From Pseudomonas baltica (lineage in GTDB: Bacteria > Pseudomonadota > Gammaproteobacteria > Pseudomonadales > Pseudomonadaceae): a stretch of 64,000 nt of DNA. This document shows positions 8,778 through 19,200 of this stretch, piece after piece. The stretch covers positions 1 to 64,000 of the forward strand of contig NZ_JACMYH010000004.1 of assembly GCF_014235765.1 (NCBI RefSeq). Direction: 5' to 3'. The notes beneath the pieces are model-generated. The model worked only from the letters and a program-made list of their open reading frames with translations, was not told where the DNA came from and ran no database searches. Positions within the stretch are counted from its first letter, which is position 1. Each line of letters starts with the position of its first letter. The position numbers and the translations under genes were made by a program.

Positions 8778-9664
8778 AAAAACCGATCCTCACCTTTGGC
8801 CGCCTGGTCCTGACCCTGTTGTTCGTGTGCCTGGCCGCATTCATCGTCTGGCGCATGGTGATGTACTACATGTACGCGCCCTGGACCCGTGACGGGCACG
8901 TGCGCGCCGACATCATCCAGATCGCGCCGGACGTGTCCGGCCTGATCGAACACGTCAACGTGCACGACAACCAATCGATCAAGGCCGGCGACGTGCTGTT
9001 CACCATCGACCAGGACCGCTTTCGCCTGGCCCTGCGTCAGGCCCAGGCGAGCATGGCCGAGCGCAAGGAAACCCTGGCCCAGGCCGAACGCGAACTGCGG
9101 CGCAACCGCAGCCTCGGCAACCTGGTGGCCCGCGAGCAGCTCGAAGAGAGCCAGTCGCGCCAGCTGCGTGCCCAGGCCGCCTTGTCCGAGGCCCAGGTCG
9201 CGGTGGACGCTGCGCAACTGAACCTCGATCGTTCGGTGATCCGCAGCCCGGTGGATGGCTTCATCAATGACCGCGCACCACGGCCGCATGAATTCGTCAC
9301 CGCAGGCCGCGCCGTGATGGCGGTGGTGGATGGCACCTCGTTCCATATCGATGGCTATTTCGAAGAGACCAAACTGGGCGTGATCCATGTTGGCCAGGTG
9401 GTGGACATTCGCATGATGGGCGACAACACCCGCTTGCAGGGCCGGGTGCAGAGCATCTCGGCGGGCATCGAGGACCGCGATCGCAGCAGTGGCAGCAACC
9501 TGCTGCCCAACGTCAACCCCGCCTTCAGCTGGGTGCGCCTGGCGCAGCGGATCCCGGTGCGCATTGCCTTCGAGAACCTGCCCGAGGGTTATCGCCTGAT
9601 TGCCGGCCGCACCGCCACGGTGTCCATCATCGAAGACGGTGCGGTGGCGGGAGCCACGCCATGA
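8774..9664 (+). CDS. HlyD-family membrane fusion protein (AaeA/EmrA-like)
   Basis: Periplasmic adaptor of 296 aa for the FUSC pump. One N-terminal membrane anchor (about residues 10-31), then YAPWTRDGHVRADIIQIAPDVSGLI, the hallmark of the AaeA/EmrA-type adaptors, a short coiled-coil hairpin (about 85-140), and the second lipoyl half with IRSPVDGFINDRAPRPHEFV. The short hairpin is usual for partners of FUSC pumps. The start ATG overlaps the DUF1656 stop and its stop overlaps the next ATG. Confidence 0.9.
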   Translation: MKKPILTFGRLVLTLLFVCLAAFIVWRMVMYYMYAPWTRDGHVRADIIQIAPDVSGLIEHVNVHDNQSIKAGDVLFTIDQDRFRLALRQAQASMAERKETLAQAERELRRNRSLGNLVAREQLEESQSRQLRAQAALSEAQVAVDAAQLNLDRSVIRSPVDGFINDRAPRPHEFVTAGRAVMAVVDGTSFHIDGYFEETKLGVIHVGQVVDIRMMGDNTRLQGRVQSISAGIEDRDRSSGSNLLPNVNPAFSWVRLAQRIPVRIAFENLPEGYRLIAGRTATVSIIEDGAVAGATP

Positions 9665-11100
9665 GCAACGCCCTGCGTCTGTCCAGCCTTGCTGCCGCGC
9701 TGTTGCTGTCGGCCTGCCAGATGGTCGGGCCCGACTACCACACCCCGTCGGAGGCCGCGCTCAACCGCAGTGACCTGCAGGGCGCGCTGGTCGAAGGTGA
9801 CAGCAACGTGGTCTCGGCACCGGTGCCGCAGGACTGGTGGAAGCTGTACCACGACCCGCGCCTGGATGCGCTGGTGCGCCAGGCCATGGCCTCCAACACC
9901 GACCTGCGCGTGGCGGCCGCCAACATTGCCCGTTCGCGCGCGCAGATCGAGCAGGCCCAGGCCGAAGGCGGTTTCGACTTCAACGCCAAGGCCGAGGCGC
10001 AGCGGTTGCAGGAGTCGGGCGAGGCGTTCCTGATGACGGAAAAGTTGCCTGTGGATAACCTGGGCAGCGCATCCATCAACCTGTCCTATCAGTTCGACCT
10101 GTGGGGCACGCTCAAGCGCGGCATCGAAGCGGCGCGCGCCAATGCCGATGCCACCCAGGCAGCTGCCGACACGGCGCGCATCACCGTGGTGGCGGATGTG
10201 GTACGTGCCTATACCCAGGTGTGCGCGGCCAACGAGGAATACGAGATCGCCCGGCACTCGCTGCAGTTGCAGCAAGAAGGCGTGCAGCTGACCCAGCGCC
10301 TGCGCGATGCCGGCCGTGGCGACGAGACCCAGGTCACCCGTTCCGAAACCCAGTACAAGTCCCTGGGCGCAGAGCTGCCGCGCTATCAGGCATCACGCCA
10401 GGCGGGCCTGTACAAACTGTCGATGCTGCTGGCGACACCGGTGGCACAGCTTCCGGCCGATGTGGTCGGGTGTGCGGAGCTGCCCCACATCAACCAGCTG
10501 ATGCCGGTCGGCGACGGTGCCGCATTGCTCAAGCGCCGTCCCGATATCCGCCAGGCCGAACGCCGGCTGGCGGCAGCCACCGCCAACATCGGTGTGGCGA
10601 CCGGGCAGTTGTATCCAGACATCAGCATTGGCGCCACGGTTGGCACGGTCGGTATTCTCGACGACCTTGGTCACCCGGCGACCAATCGCTGGGGCATCGG
10701 CCCGTTGATCAACTGGAACGTTCCCACCAACGGGGCGCGGGCGCGGATTCGTGAAACCGAAGCCTCGACCCAGGCCGCCTTGGCCAATTTCGACGGTGTG
10801 GTACTCAACGCCATTCGCGAAACCCAAACGGGCCTGGCGCAATACGCCGCCTTGTTGCAGCGCCGCGATGCCCTGGCCGACGCCGAGCAGTCAGCGAAGC
10901 AGGCAGCGGATCAGACGCATCGGTTCTTCACAGCCGGCCGTGCATCGTTCCTGGCGGATCTGCAGGCAACGCGCACCTACACCGACGTGCGTGGCCAACT
11001 GGCGGCGGCCAACACCCAGGTGGCCATGGAGCAGATCAACCTGTTCCTGGCCCTGGGCGGCGGTTGGGAAAGCGCCCGGCAGGCGCCGGGCGCGCGTTGA
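9661..11100 (+). CDS. NodT-family outer membrane efflux lipoprotein
   Basis: Outer membrane channel (479 aa) of the RND/NodT type, last gene of the MarR-FUSC operon. It begins with a lipoprotein signal peptide ending in the lipobox LLSAC (Cys near residue 19) and MVGPDYHTP, typical of OprM-like proteins. Two outer-membrane-efflux repeats follow, with QDWWKLYHDPRLDALV near residue 55 and KRRPDIRQAERRLAAATANIG near 290. It would complete the inner membrane-periplasm-outer membrane path. Supply of a channel to LapBC is conceivable but LapE proteins are TolC-like without a lipobox, so this is not LapE. Confidence 0.9.
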   Translation: MSNALRLSSLAAALLLSACQMVGPDYHTPSEAALNRSDLQGALVEGDSNVVSAPVPQDWWKLYHDPRLDALVRQAMASNTDLRVAAANIARSRAQIEQAQAEGGFDFNAKAEAQRLQESGEAFLMTEKLPVDNLGSASINLSYQFDLWGTLKRGIEAARANADATQAAADTARITVVADVVRAYTQVCAANEEYEIARHSLQLQQEGVQLTQRLRDAGRGDETQVTRSETQYKSLGAELPRYQASRQAGLYKLSMLLATPVAQLPADVVGCAELPHINQLMPVGDGAALLKRRPDIRQAERRLAAATANIGVATGQLYPDISIGATVGTVGILDDLGHPATNRWGIGPLINWNVPTNGARARIRETEASTQAALANFDGVVLNAIRETQTGLAQYAALLQRRDALADAEQSAKQAADQTHRFFTAGRASFLADLQATRTYTDVRGQLAAANTQVAMEQINLFLALGGGWESARQAPGAR

Positions 11101-11146
11101 GTCGGGCCACGTTGGTCGGGCTGGTTGAATGGGCCGGTTGAGGGGC

Positions 11147-12142
11147 TTAGAAGCCTTCCAGAACGATCTTGCCCTTGGCCTTGCCGCTTTCGATCAGCTC
11201 GTGAGCGCGGATCAGGTTGGCGGCATTGATCGCGCCGTAGTGCTCACCCAGGGTGGTACGCAGCACGCCGCTGTCGATCAGTTCGGCCACACGCTCGAGC
11301 AGCTCGTGCTGCTTGATCATGTCCGGAGTCTGGAACAATGAGCGAGTGAACATCAGCTCCCAGTGCAGCGACAGCGCCTTGCGCTTCATCGGCATCACGT
11401 CGAGGCTCTTCGGATCGTCGATCAGGGCCAGTTGACCCTGGGGGCGCAAGGCTTCGATCAATTGCGCGAAGTGCGTGTCGGTGTGGGTCAGGCTGGCGAC
11501 ATGGTCCACCTGGCCGACGCCGATGGCTTCCAGCTGCGCCACCAGTGGCTTGCTGTGATCGATGACATGATGGGCGCCCAGGTCGGTCACCCACTGGCGG
11601 GTTTCGTCCCGCGATGCAGTGCCGATCACGGTCAGCCTGGTCAGCTTGCGCGCCAGCTGGGTGAGGATCGAGCCGACGCCACCGGCCGCGCCGATGATCA
11701 GCAGGCTCTGGCCTTCGCCACCGCCCTCGGGCACGCCCAGGCGGTCGAACAGCAACTCCCACGCGGTGATCGAAGTCAGCGGCAGGGCGGCGGCATGGGC
11801 GTTGTCCAGGCTTTGCGGCTTGTGCCCGACGATGCGCTCGTCCACCAGATGCAGCTCGCTGTTGCTGCCCGGGCGGTCGATGGCGCCGGCGTAGAACACG
11901 CTGTCGCCGACCTTGAACAGGCTGACCTGATCACCGACCTGCTGCACCACGCCGACCGCGTCCCAGCCCAGCACGCGCGGCTCGGTGACGGCGGCGCCGC
12001 TGCGCACCTTGGTGTCGACCGGGTTGACCGAAATGGCCTGGACCTGCACCAGCAGATCACGCGGCCCCGGGGTGGGCGCGGGCAGTTGCAGGTCGGTGAG
12101 CACGGACGCCGTGCCGTTCTGGGTATACGCAATGGCTTTCAT
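11147..12142 (-). CDS. Zinc-type alcohol dehydrogenase / quinone oxidoreductase-like protein
   Basis: Medium-chain dehydrogenase/reductase of 331 aa. The N-terminal GroES-like domain contains ISVNPVDTKVRSG and VLGWDAVGVVQQVG, and the Rossmann domain has LLIIGAAGGVGSILTQLARKL (about residues 150-170), an NAD(P)H-binding signature. It belongs to the zinc-type alcohol-dehydrogenase-like family related to quinone oxidoreductases; Cys and His ligands of a catalytic zinc are not apparent, so an NAD(P)H-dependent enone or quinone reductase activity is more likely than alcohol oxidation. The start is set at ATG 12142 (MKAIAYTQNGT), the family's normal N-terminus; the open frame extends upstream without homology-like sequence. 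Confidence 0.85.
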   Translation of the reverse strand: MKAIAYTQNGTASVLTDLQLPAPTPGPRDLLVQVQAISVNPVDTKVRSGAAVTEPRVLGWDAVGVVQQVGDQVSLFKVGDSVFYAGAIDRPGSNSELHLVDERIVGHKPQSLDNAHAAALPLTSITAWELLFDRLGVPEGGGEGQSLLIIGAAGGVGSILTQLARKLTRLTVIGTASRDETRQWVTDLGAHHVIDHSKPLVAQLEAIGVGQVDHVASLTHTDTHFAQLIEALRPQGQLALIDDPKSLDVMPMKRKALSLHWELMFTRSLFQTPDMIKQHELLERVAELIDSGVLRTTLGEHYGAINAANLIRAHELIESGKAKGKIVLEGF

Positions 12143-12220
12143 AAGGGGTTCCCAAGTGGGTGCTATGGGCCGGCGCGCCCTTCGCAAAGGGCGCTCGCGG
12201 GTCACGAAAAGGGCAGAGGA

Positions 12221-13108
12221 CTAGGCGGAGCGCATTTCCTGAGTATCTCGCTGCATCGACTGCAGGTTGCGTTCGATGTTCTCACACAGCGAATCCATCT
12301 GGATCTGATGTTCGCTGACCTTGAACGGACTCTGCAAGTCGGTGCCGATCCGCTCGATGGCCAGCAGCATGAAACCGACCACGGTAGACGCCAGCGGTGT
12401 GAACCATTCCAGCGAATCCACCAGGCCGATCGGTACGATCAGGCAGAACACGGTGATGAACAGGCGCGGAAAATAGACGTACGGGTAGGGCAGCGGGGTG
12501 TTGGCGATACGCTCCATGCCGCCCTGGCAGTTGGAGATGTCCACCAGCGTCGACTCCAGGCGCGCCAGGCGGATGCTGTCCAGGCGCCCGGCCTTGTACT
12601 CGCGGGCCAGCAAGGCCGCCGAGCCGGTCAGCAGGTCGTTGGAAAAGTTATTGGTGCTGTCGCGTCGTTCGAATTCTTCGTCGCTGATGAAGGCTGCCAC
12701 TTCCGGTGGGCAGGGTATGTGCCGTACGTGCGCCGCCAGGCAGTTCACATAGGCCACATGGCGCCGCAGCAAGGTGGCCTTGACCGGATTCACGTCATCG
12801 CCCACGTCGTCGATCAAGGTCAGCACCTGGCGCGCATAACTGCGCGACGCATTGACCAGCAACCCCCACAGCGTTCGCGCTTCCCACCAACGGTTGTACG
12901 CACTGCTGTTGCGAAAGCTGATCAGCACGATCAGCGCCGAACCCAGCAGCGTCAGCGGCATGATTGGCAGGCTCAGCTTGGTGTTGAGAAACAGCATGAA
13001 GTCGACGGTCACCGCGATATCCCACAGCAGCAGCCAGAACAGCGACCAACCGACATAGCCCATGGTCTTGATGATCAGACGGTATTTCTTGGCGATGGCT
13101 TCTTTCAT
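12221..13108 (-). CDS. Bestrophin-like (UPF0187) membrane channel protein
   Basis: Inner membrane protein of 295 aa of the bacterial bestrophin / YneE family. Visible marks are two early membrane segments (YVGWSLFWLLLWDIAVTVDF and LTLLGSALIVLISF), the conserved RNSSAYNRWWEARTLWG motif, and a second hydrophobic pair around residues 210-250 (YVYFPRLFITVFCLIVPIGLVDSLEWFTPLAST). Family members form pentameric ion channels, chloride or cation selective depending on the member. It stands alone between two unrelated genes. Confidence 0.87.
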   Translation of the reverse strand: MKEAIAKKYRLIIKTMGYVGWSLFWLLLWDIAVTVDFMLFLNTKLSLPIMPLTLLGSALIVLISFRNSSAYNRWWEARTLWGLLVNASRSYARQVLTLIDDVGDDVNPVKATLLRRHVAYVNCLAAHVRHIPCPPEVAAFISDEEFERRDSTNNFSNDLLTGSAALLAREYKAGRLDSIRLARLESTLVDISNCQGGMERIANTPLPYPYVYFPRLFITVFCLIVPIGLVDSLEWFTPLASTVVGFMLLAIERIGTDLQSPFKVSEHQIQMDSLCENIERNLQSMQRDTQEMRSA

Positions 13109-13219
13109 AAGCGGACCCTAGGCGATGAGCGTGCCTAGGTCGGACGCCGGCTTTGCCACAAGGTTCGTTGCACGCTAACGAATGGCCGTTACCAGTTGCT
13201 ACAGGGTCATGGTGGCGTT

Positions 13220-13849
13220 TTAGGTATGTCCGCGGCGGGCGAACAGCAGGCCAATACCTGCCAGCCCCAGCAAGCCACCACAAGCGCGATTGAAGCGACG
13301 TTTGGCTTGCACCGTATTCAGCCAGCGCTTGAGGTTTACGCCCAGGTACGCATACAGCCCAACCGCGACCCATTCCAAAACCAGAAACAGCGCGCCGAGC
13401 ACCGCAAACTGGGCACCAACGGGTTGTTGCGGATCGACGAACTGCGGCAGGAACGCGGTAAATATCAGAATCGCCTTGGGGTTACCCGCGGCGATCAGGA
13501 ACTCGCGGCGCAGCATCCGCCACAGGTTGGTACCACCGGCCGTGGAGTCCCCTGCCATGTCGACGGGCTCGCTGGTCCACAGGCTCCACGCCAGCCACAG
13601 CAGGTAGAGCGCGCCCACCGTCTTGATGGCCAGAAACAACCATTCGGATGCAAACAACACCGCCGCCAGTCCCATGGCCGCCAGCGCGATCATCGCGCTG
13701 AATGCTACCAGCCGCCCGAACCCGGCCAGGCACGCGGCCCTGTAGCCGTGGTGGGCGGCGTTGTTGATGGACAGCAGGTTGTTCGGCCCTGGGGCCATGT
13801 TCAGGGCAAAGCAGGCGGGGATGAAAAGCAGGAGGGTGGTGAGGTCCAT
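13220..13849 (-). CDS. LysE-family amino acid exporter
   Basis: Six-segment membrane transporter (209 aa) of the LysE/RhtB family, which exports amino acids or related metabolites. The N-terminus MDLTTLLLFIPACFALNMAPGPNNLL carries the family's hallmark PGPNN motif at the end of the first membrane segment, and GFGRLVAFSAMIALAAMG follows. The start is the ATG at 13849; an upstream frame extension to 13897 encodes a basic, non-conserved sequence. The substrate cannot be assigned. Confidence 0.85.
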   Translation of the reverse strand: MDLTTLLLFIPACFALNMAPGPNNLLSINNAAHHGYRAACLAGFGRLVAFSAMIALAAMGLAAVLFASEWLFLAIKTVGALYLLWLAWSLWTSEPVDMAGDSTAGGTNLWRMLRREFLIAAGNPKAILIFTAFLPQFVDPQQPVGAQFAVLGALFLVLEWVAVGLYAYLGVNLKRWLNTVQAKRRFNRACGGLLGLAGIGLLFARRGHT

Positions 13850-14479
13850 TTTTCTGCGTCTCTTTCGCGAGAGGGAACCGAGGTACTCGAAGATCACCTG
13901 GAGAATGTAGAGAAACCCTCGCCAAGCCGCAACGTTGATACCTCAGGCGTCGCTTCATATCGGTCCAGATCAGCTAGGAAAGTGAACGCAACAATGCGTC
14001 GACGAGCCGAAGTTCTCATTGTGATTTGGCGGGCTGAATGCTTTACACCACCTGTTAAAATTTATTGCTACCAAATTTTGATTTGTTTCGAAAATTTTGG
14101 CCCTTTACTTGTCGAGGTTGCGAAGATCGGCAAGCTTTATTGCATCGGTCAGAACTACAAAACGCTGTCTATAAGACTTCGCCTACGAGCGGGTAGGGAA
14201 ATGTTCAAGCCTCGAGTCACCCCTGGTCTAACGGTATAAGCGCATTAAATTTAGCTAAGCTACTGATTTAGATCGTAAATAAATCATGCCGGTGCTGAGC
14301 GTGCTGCTAGTTGCTGACCTGAAAGCCCATAGCGACTAATAAAGTTATTTCTGAAAATCTCAAAGAGCCCAGATGCTGTCGAATATGGACACATATGATC
14401 TTTGACGTGAATTTGATAGCTAAATATCATTCCGCTGCATTGAGTAGATATAAGACCTCTTCGGTATCAGGGATTGAAT
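13850..14479. other. A/T-rich intergenic region upstream of cdiB
   Basis: This 630-base gap holds no convincing gene. From about 13990 the base composition turns markedly A/T-rich compared with everything to its left, for example around 14056-14100 and 14240-14400. It marks the left side of the acquired cdi locus and must contain its promoter. No repeat or integrase remnant is visible. Confidence 0.5.
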
Positions 14480-16189
14480 ATGTGGGTAATAGCAGCGCGC
14501 TATATAACGTGGTATTTCGTAGCCTGCATTTTCTGTGTAACTCAGGCCTTCGCCGCTGCCACTACCCCGGGCGAGCAGGACTTCATTCGCGACCGTCAGG
14601 ATCGCCTGCTTCAAGAGCAGCGGCAGCGCCTCGAAGAGCTCAAGAACCTGCCTGGTGAGCAACTCAGCGCTGCTGCGCCTCCAGCCGAGGAGGATGCTCG
14701 CTGCTTCACCATTCAGCGTATCGACATCCAGGGCGCCGATGCCCTTGCTACTGCCCAAAAGGCCGAACTCGTGCAGCCGTACCTGGGCCAGTGCCTGGGT
14801 ATTGCGCAACTCAACGAGTTGCTGGGGGGCGTCACCGATCGCTATCTGCAACTGGGGCTGGTCACCAGTCGTGCCTACCTGCCGCAACAGGACCTGTCCA
14901 CCGGCATCCTCACGCTTCAAGTGGTTGAAGGCCGCCTGGAAGACATTCGACCTGCCGATGACAGCGGGTTATCGACACGGGAAGTGGACATGGCGTTTCC
15001 GGGCCAAGTAGGCGAACTGCTCAACTTGCGCGAAGTCGAGCAACTGGTCGACCAGCTCAACCGCCTGCCATCCAACCATGCGCAAATAGAGCTGGCGCCA
15101 GGCGAGGTTTTGGGTGGCAGTAACGTGCTGGTCAGGAACACGACCCAGAAGCCTTGGCGCGCTTCGCTGTCGCGCAACAACGGTGGCCAGCGCAGCACCG
15201 GTCAGCAGCAGTGGGGTGCGGGTCTTGATTGGGACAGCCCATTGGGCCTGGCCGACCAGTTGGTGCTGCGTGGCAGTCATGATGCGGTCAGCGACCATCA
15301 TCGCGGCTCCAAGAGCACCACGGCGTACTACAGCGTGCCATGGGGCTGGTGGAACTTAAATTATTCCTACAGCCAAAGCGAATACGGCTCGCAGGCTTAT
15401 GGCAACGGGTTCGCCTTCAAGCAAAACGGTGACAGCCAGAATCATCAGTTTCGTGCAGAGCGCGTGATACATCGCGACTCGGTCAGCAAAACATCGATCA
15501 ACGGCGGCCTGGCCTACTTGCGCAGCAACAACTACTTGAGCGGCAACCGCCTGGAAGTCAGCAGCAACCGCATCAGCGAGGCCCAGTTCGGCCTCAACCA
15601 CGGCCACCGTATCGGCAATGCGTTCGTCAACCTCGACCTGGGCATGCAGCAAGGCATCGGCGCCTTCGATGCGCAAAGTCGCAAGATCGAACAGCACGGC
15701 GACCCCAACGACCGCTATCGCAAATACACCGCCACCGTGAGTTACCTGCAAGGCTTCAACCTGTGGGGCGAAACGTTCAGCTTCACCAGCCTGGCTAACG
15801 GGCAACGCAGTGAAGATGTGCTGTTCAGCCCGCAACGCATGAGCCTGAGCGGACAGTCGTCGATGCGTGGCATCAGGGACCAGAACCTGTCTGGCGACAG
15901 CGGTGGCTATTGGCGCAACGACCTGCGCTGGACTCGCCCCGTCAATCTTGCCTGGTTACGACCTGCCTTTGATGAATATGGCATCGGCTTGGGCTACGAC
16001 CAAGGCGTGATCCGCAGTGATCGTTACAACGGCGACCAGCATGGTCGCGTGTCCAGCAACTCGGTCGAATTGTTCGCCCGCGGTCAGCATTTCGCGACGT
16101 CGGTGGCCTTCGCTCACTCACTGGAACGCCCCGATGCGCTGAGCGAGCGCGAAACGCCGATCTATTTTCGCCTGGACCTTCTTCTCTGA
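14480..16189 (+). CDS. cdiB: Two-partner secretion outer membrane transporter CdiB (ShlB/FhaC family)
   Basis: Outer membrane TpsB transporter of 569 aa that exports the CdiA exoprotein. A signal peptide covers about residues 1-26 (VACIFCVTQAFA), followed by a Gln/Arg/Glu-rich H1-like helix, a POTRA domain beginning CFTIQRIDIQGADAL, a second POTRA with LTLQVVEGRLEDI, and a C-terminal beta-barrel ending in YFRLDLLL, with terminal aromatic/hydrophobic residues expected for an outer membrane barrel. ATG 14480 is chosen (TCAGGGATTGA upstream); an in-frame TTG lies two codons before. It is followed after 25 bases by cdiA. Confidence 0.9.
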   Translation: MWVIAARYITWYFVACIFCVTQAFAAATTPGEQDFIRDRQDRLLQEQRQRLEELKNLPGEQLSAAAPPAEEDARCFTIQRIDIQGADALATAQKAELVQPYLGQCLGIAQLNELLGGVTDRYLQLGLVTSRAYLPQQDLSTGILTLQVVEGRLEDIRPADDSGLSTREVDMAFPGQVGELLNLREVEQLVDQLNRLPSNHAQIELAPGEVLGGSNVLVRNTTQKPWRASLSRNNGGQRSTGQQQWGAGLDWDSPLGLADQLVLRGSHDAVSDHHRGSKSTTAYYSVPWGWWNLNYSYSQSEYGSQAYGNGFAFKQNGDSQNHQFRAERVIHRDSVSKTSINGGLAYLRSNNYLSGNRLEVSSNRISEAQFGLNHGHRIGNAFVNLDLGMQQGIGAFDAQSRKIEQHGDPNDRYRKYTATVSYLQGFNLWGETFSFTSLANGQRSEDVLFSPQRMSLSGQSSMRGIRDQNLSGDSGGYWRNDLRWTRPVNLAWLRPAFDEYGIGLGYDQGVIRSDRYNGDQHGRVSSNSVELFARGQHFATSVAFAHSLERPDALSERETPIYFRLDLLL

Positions 16190-16214
16190 TTTCACGTTTC
16201 AGTAGGTAATCGAC

Positions 16215-19200
16215 ATGGACGTTCGCCAGTTCGCTTTTCTGGCCCGACAAGCTTCGGCCCGAATTCAGCCCCGTGAGCAATTCTGCGGCTTGCCCAAGCG
16301 CGCGCTGGCGTTACTGCTGGCCAACGTCATGTTCTGGCAACCGCTGTGGGCGCAAGCCGAAGGCATCGTGGTGAGTGGTCCAGGCACCGGCCTGCAACAG
16401 GCCGGCAACGGTGTGCCGATCGTCAACATTGCCACACCCAATTCCTCAGGCTTGTCCCATAACCAGTACAAGGATTACAACGTCGGCAGCCAGGGCGTAA
16501 TCCTCAACAACGCCACCGGCCGCACCCAGCACACTCAGCTGGGCGGCATCATCGTTGGCAATCCGAACCTGGCAGGCTCCGCCGCCAACGTCATTCTCAA
16601 CGAAGTCACCGGCGGCAATTCCAGCCAGCTGCGTGGCTATACCGAAGTCGCCGGTCAGTCGGCCAAGGTCATTGTCGCCAACCCCTATGGCATAACGTGC
16701 AATGGTTGCGGCTTCATCAACACCCAGCAGGTGACCCTGACCACCGGCAAGCCGATCGTCGAGAAGGGCCGGGTGCAGCGCTATCAGGTCGATGGCGGTG
16801 CGATCTCCATCGACGGCCAGGGCCTGAACGCCAGCAATGTCGATGGTTTCGAGATCATCACCCGCTCGGCCCAGATCAATGCGCGGATCAACGCTGGCAA
16901 TCTCGCCATCGTCGCAGGGCGCAACGATGTTGATGCCGCGACCCTGCAGGCCACCGCCCGTGGCGATGACGGCTCGGCCAAGCCGCAATTGGCCATCGAC
17001 AGTTCCGCGCTGGGTGGCATGTATGCCGGTGCGATCAAGCTGGTGGGCACCGAAGCCGGCGTCGGGGTGAAGCTGGCCGGTCATCTAGCGGCCAGCGCCG
17101 GCGACATCCAGCTCGACGCCAACGGTCACCTGAGCCTGGCCCAGGCGGCAGCCAGCGGCGCCGTGAACGTTACGGCGCAAAGCCTCGACGCCCAAGGGCC
17201 AGTCTACGCAGGCAGCCAGTTGCGGGCGCAGACCCGTGGCAACCTGACCGTCAGCGACAACCTGACCGCCCGCGACAGCATCACCCTGAGCAGCGGCGGG
17301 CAGTTGACCAACAGCGGCATCATCGAAGCCGGGGTCAATGCAGACAACAGTCGCAACGCTCGAGGCGACGTACGCATCGATGCGCAAGCTTTCAACAACC
17401 GCAACAGCGTGATCGCCAGCCGTAACCTGAAGCTCGTCAGCGCAGGTGACGTCGATAACCGCAACGGCACGCTGAGCAGCACCCGTCTTGACCTGCGCAC
17501 GCATAACCTGGACAACCGCAAAGGCCGGATAGCGGCCCGCAACTTGACCCTGCAAAGCGCGAGCCTGAACAATCGGCAAGGTCTGCTCAGCAGCCATGGT
17601 ACGGTTGATATCAGCTCCAGCGGCCTATTCGACAACCGCGCCGGGACCTTGATCGGCGACCAACTGCTGCGTGTGCAAGCAGCCGGCATCGACAACCGTG
17701 AAGGTGAGATCGCCGGCAAGCAAGACGTCGAAGTTCGTACAGCAGGGCTGGATAACCAGAACGGCAAATTGATCGCCGAAGGCGCGCTCCTGCTTGCGGG
17801 CGCGCGACTCGACAACCGCCAGAACGGTTTGGTGGCGGCACTCAGAACTTTGAAACTTCACGTCGACACTGTGGATAACCGTGGCGGTGAATTGTCTTCG
17901 CAGGCTGACATCGAGCTATCCGGTAACCGGCTCAACAACGAAGATGCCGGCCAGGTGCTGGCGCAAGGCTCCCTTACTCTCGCCTACGTCGATGTTCTAA
18001 ATCGCGCCAAGGGCCTGCTGTCCGGCAAGACGGGCATCGGCCTGCACGCCGGTAGCCTGGACAACAGCGGCGGGCGCTTGCTGAGTCCCGGCAACATTGA
18101 CGTCTCGCTCACCGGTTCGGCCACTAACCGGCAAGGTCTGATCAGCAGCGAAGGCACTGTGCACCTGCGTGCCAGCAGCCTCGACAACAGTGGCGGCAGC
18201 CTGTCCAGTGCAGGCTTGTTGACCCTCGAAAGTCGCGGCCTGATCCTCAATCGTGGTGGCGAACTGGTCACTGATGAAGGCTTGACCCTCTTCAGCACCA
18301 GCCTGGACAACGGACAGGGCGGCAGCATCAGCGGCAAGGGCGCAGTAAACCTGACAACCGGAGCTTTCAACAACGATGGCGGGTTGGTCAGCAGTGCCAA
18401 CACCCTCGAGCTGAGCGCACAGCAGGTCAGTAACCTCAGCGGTCGTATTGGTAGCCAACTGGCCTTGACTGCCAGCCTGCAAGGTCTTGCCACGCGGGCG
18501 GGGCAGTTTTTCAGCAACAGCGCCCTGACGCTGGACCTCAACGGCGCCGACCTCGATAACCGACAAGGCCTGCTCAACGCACCGGAATTAAGCTTGCGCA
18601 ACGTCGGTGCCGTGTACAACCAGGGCGGTGAAATTTCCAGCGGCCAGGCCTTCACGCTCAATGCCCGCAGCTTGGACAACAACGCCGGCAAGCTGCTCAG
18701 CAACCACACCCTGACCCTGCACATCGAGCGAGCCCTGGCCAACCTCAAAGGCCAGATTGCCGCCGCCGCACTCAGCGTGCAGGTCGGTAGCCTGGATAAC
18801 AGCGAAGGCGTGCTCACCAGCCGCAGCGATCTGAACATGACCAGCCAGGGCAGCCTGCTCAACCGCAACAATGGCCTGATCAACGCTGCAACCGTGCTGG
18901 ACATTCACAGCGCCGACCTCGACAACCAAGGCGGCCATTTGCTCGGCAACCACGCTGTGCGTCTGGATCTCAATGGTGGCACGCTGAACAACAGCGTCGG
19001 CTTGATCAACGGCGAAGGCCCTCTGACCTTCAACCGCATCGGCGCCGTCGACAATCGCAACGGCGAGATCTCCAGCAATCAGGGTTACACCCTGGCCAGT
19101 GCGCAGCTCGACAACCGTGCTGGCAAAATCATCAGCAGCGGCCAGCTGTCCGTCATCAGCGGCGCCATCATCAACCGTAATGGCCTACTGTCCGGTTGGC

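Noticed and set aside
9661..11100. LapE outer membrane channel
   Set aside because: The protein has a lipobox and NodT/OprM-type repeats and belongs to the FUSC operon by 4-base overlap.
11363..13138. Plus-strand open frame of 591 codons
   Set aside because: It spans the antisense of two recognised genes (alcohol dehydrogenase and bestrophin) and has no domain.
13196..14239. Plus-strand open frame of 347 codons
   Set aside because: Its first half is antisense to the LysE gene and its second half runs through A/T-rich intergenic DNA; no start signal.
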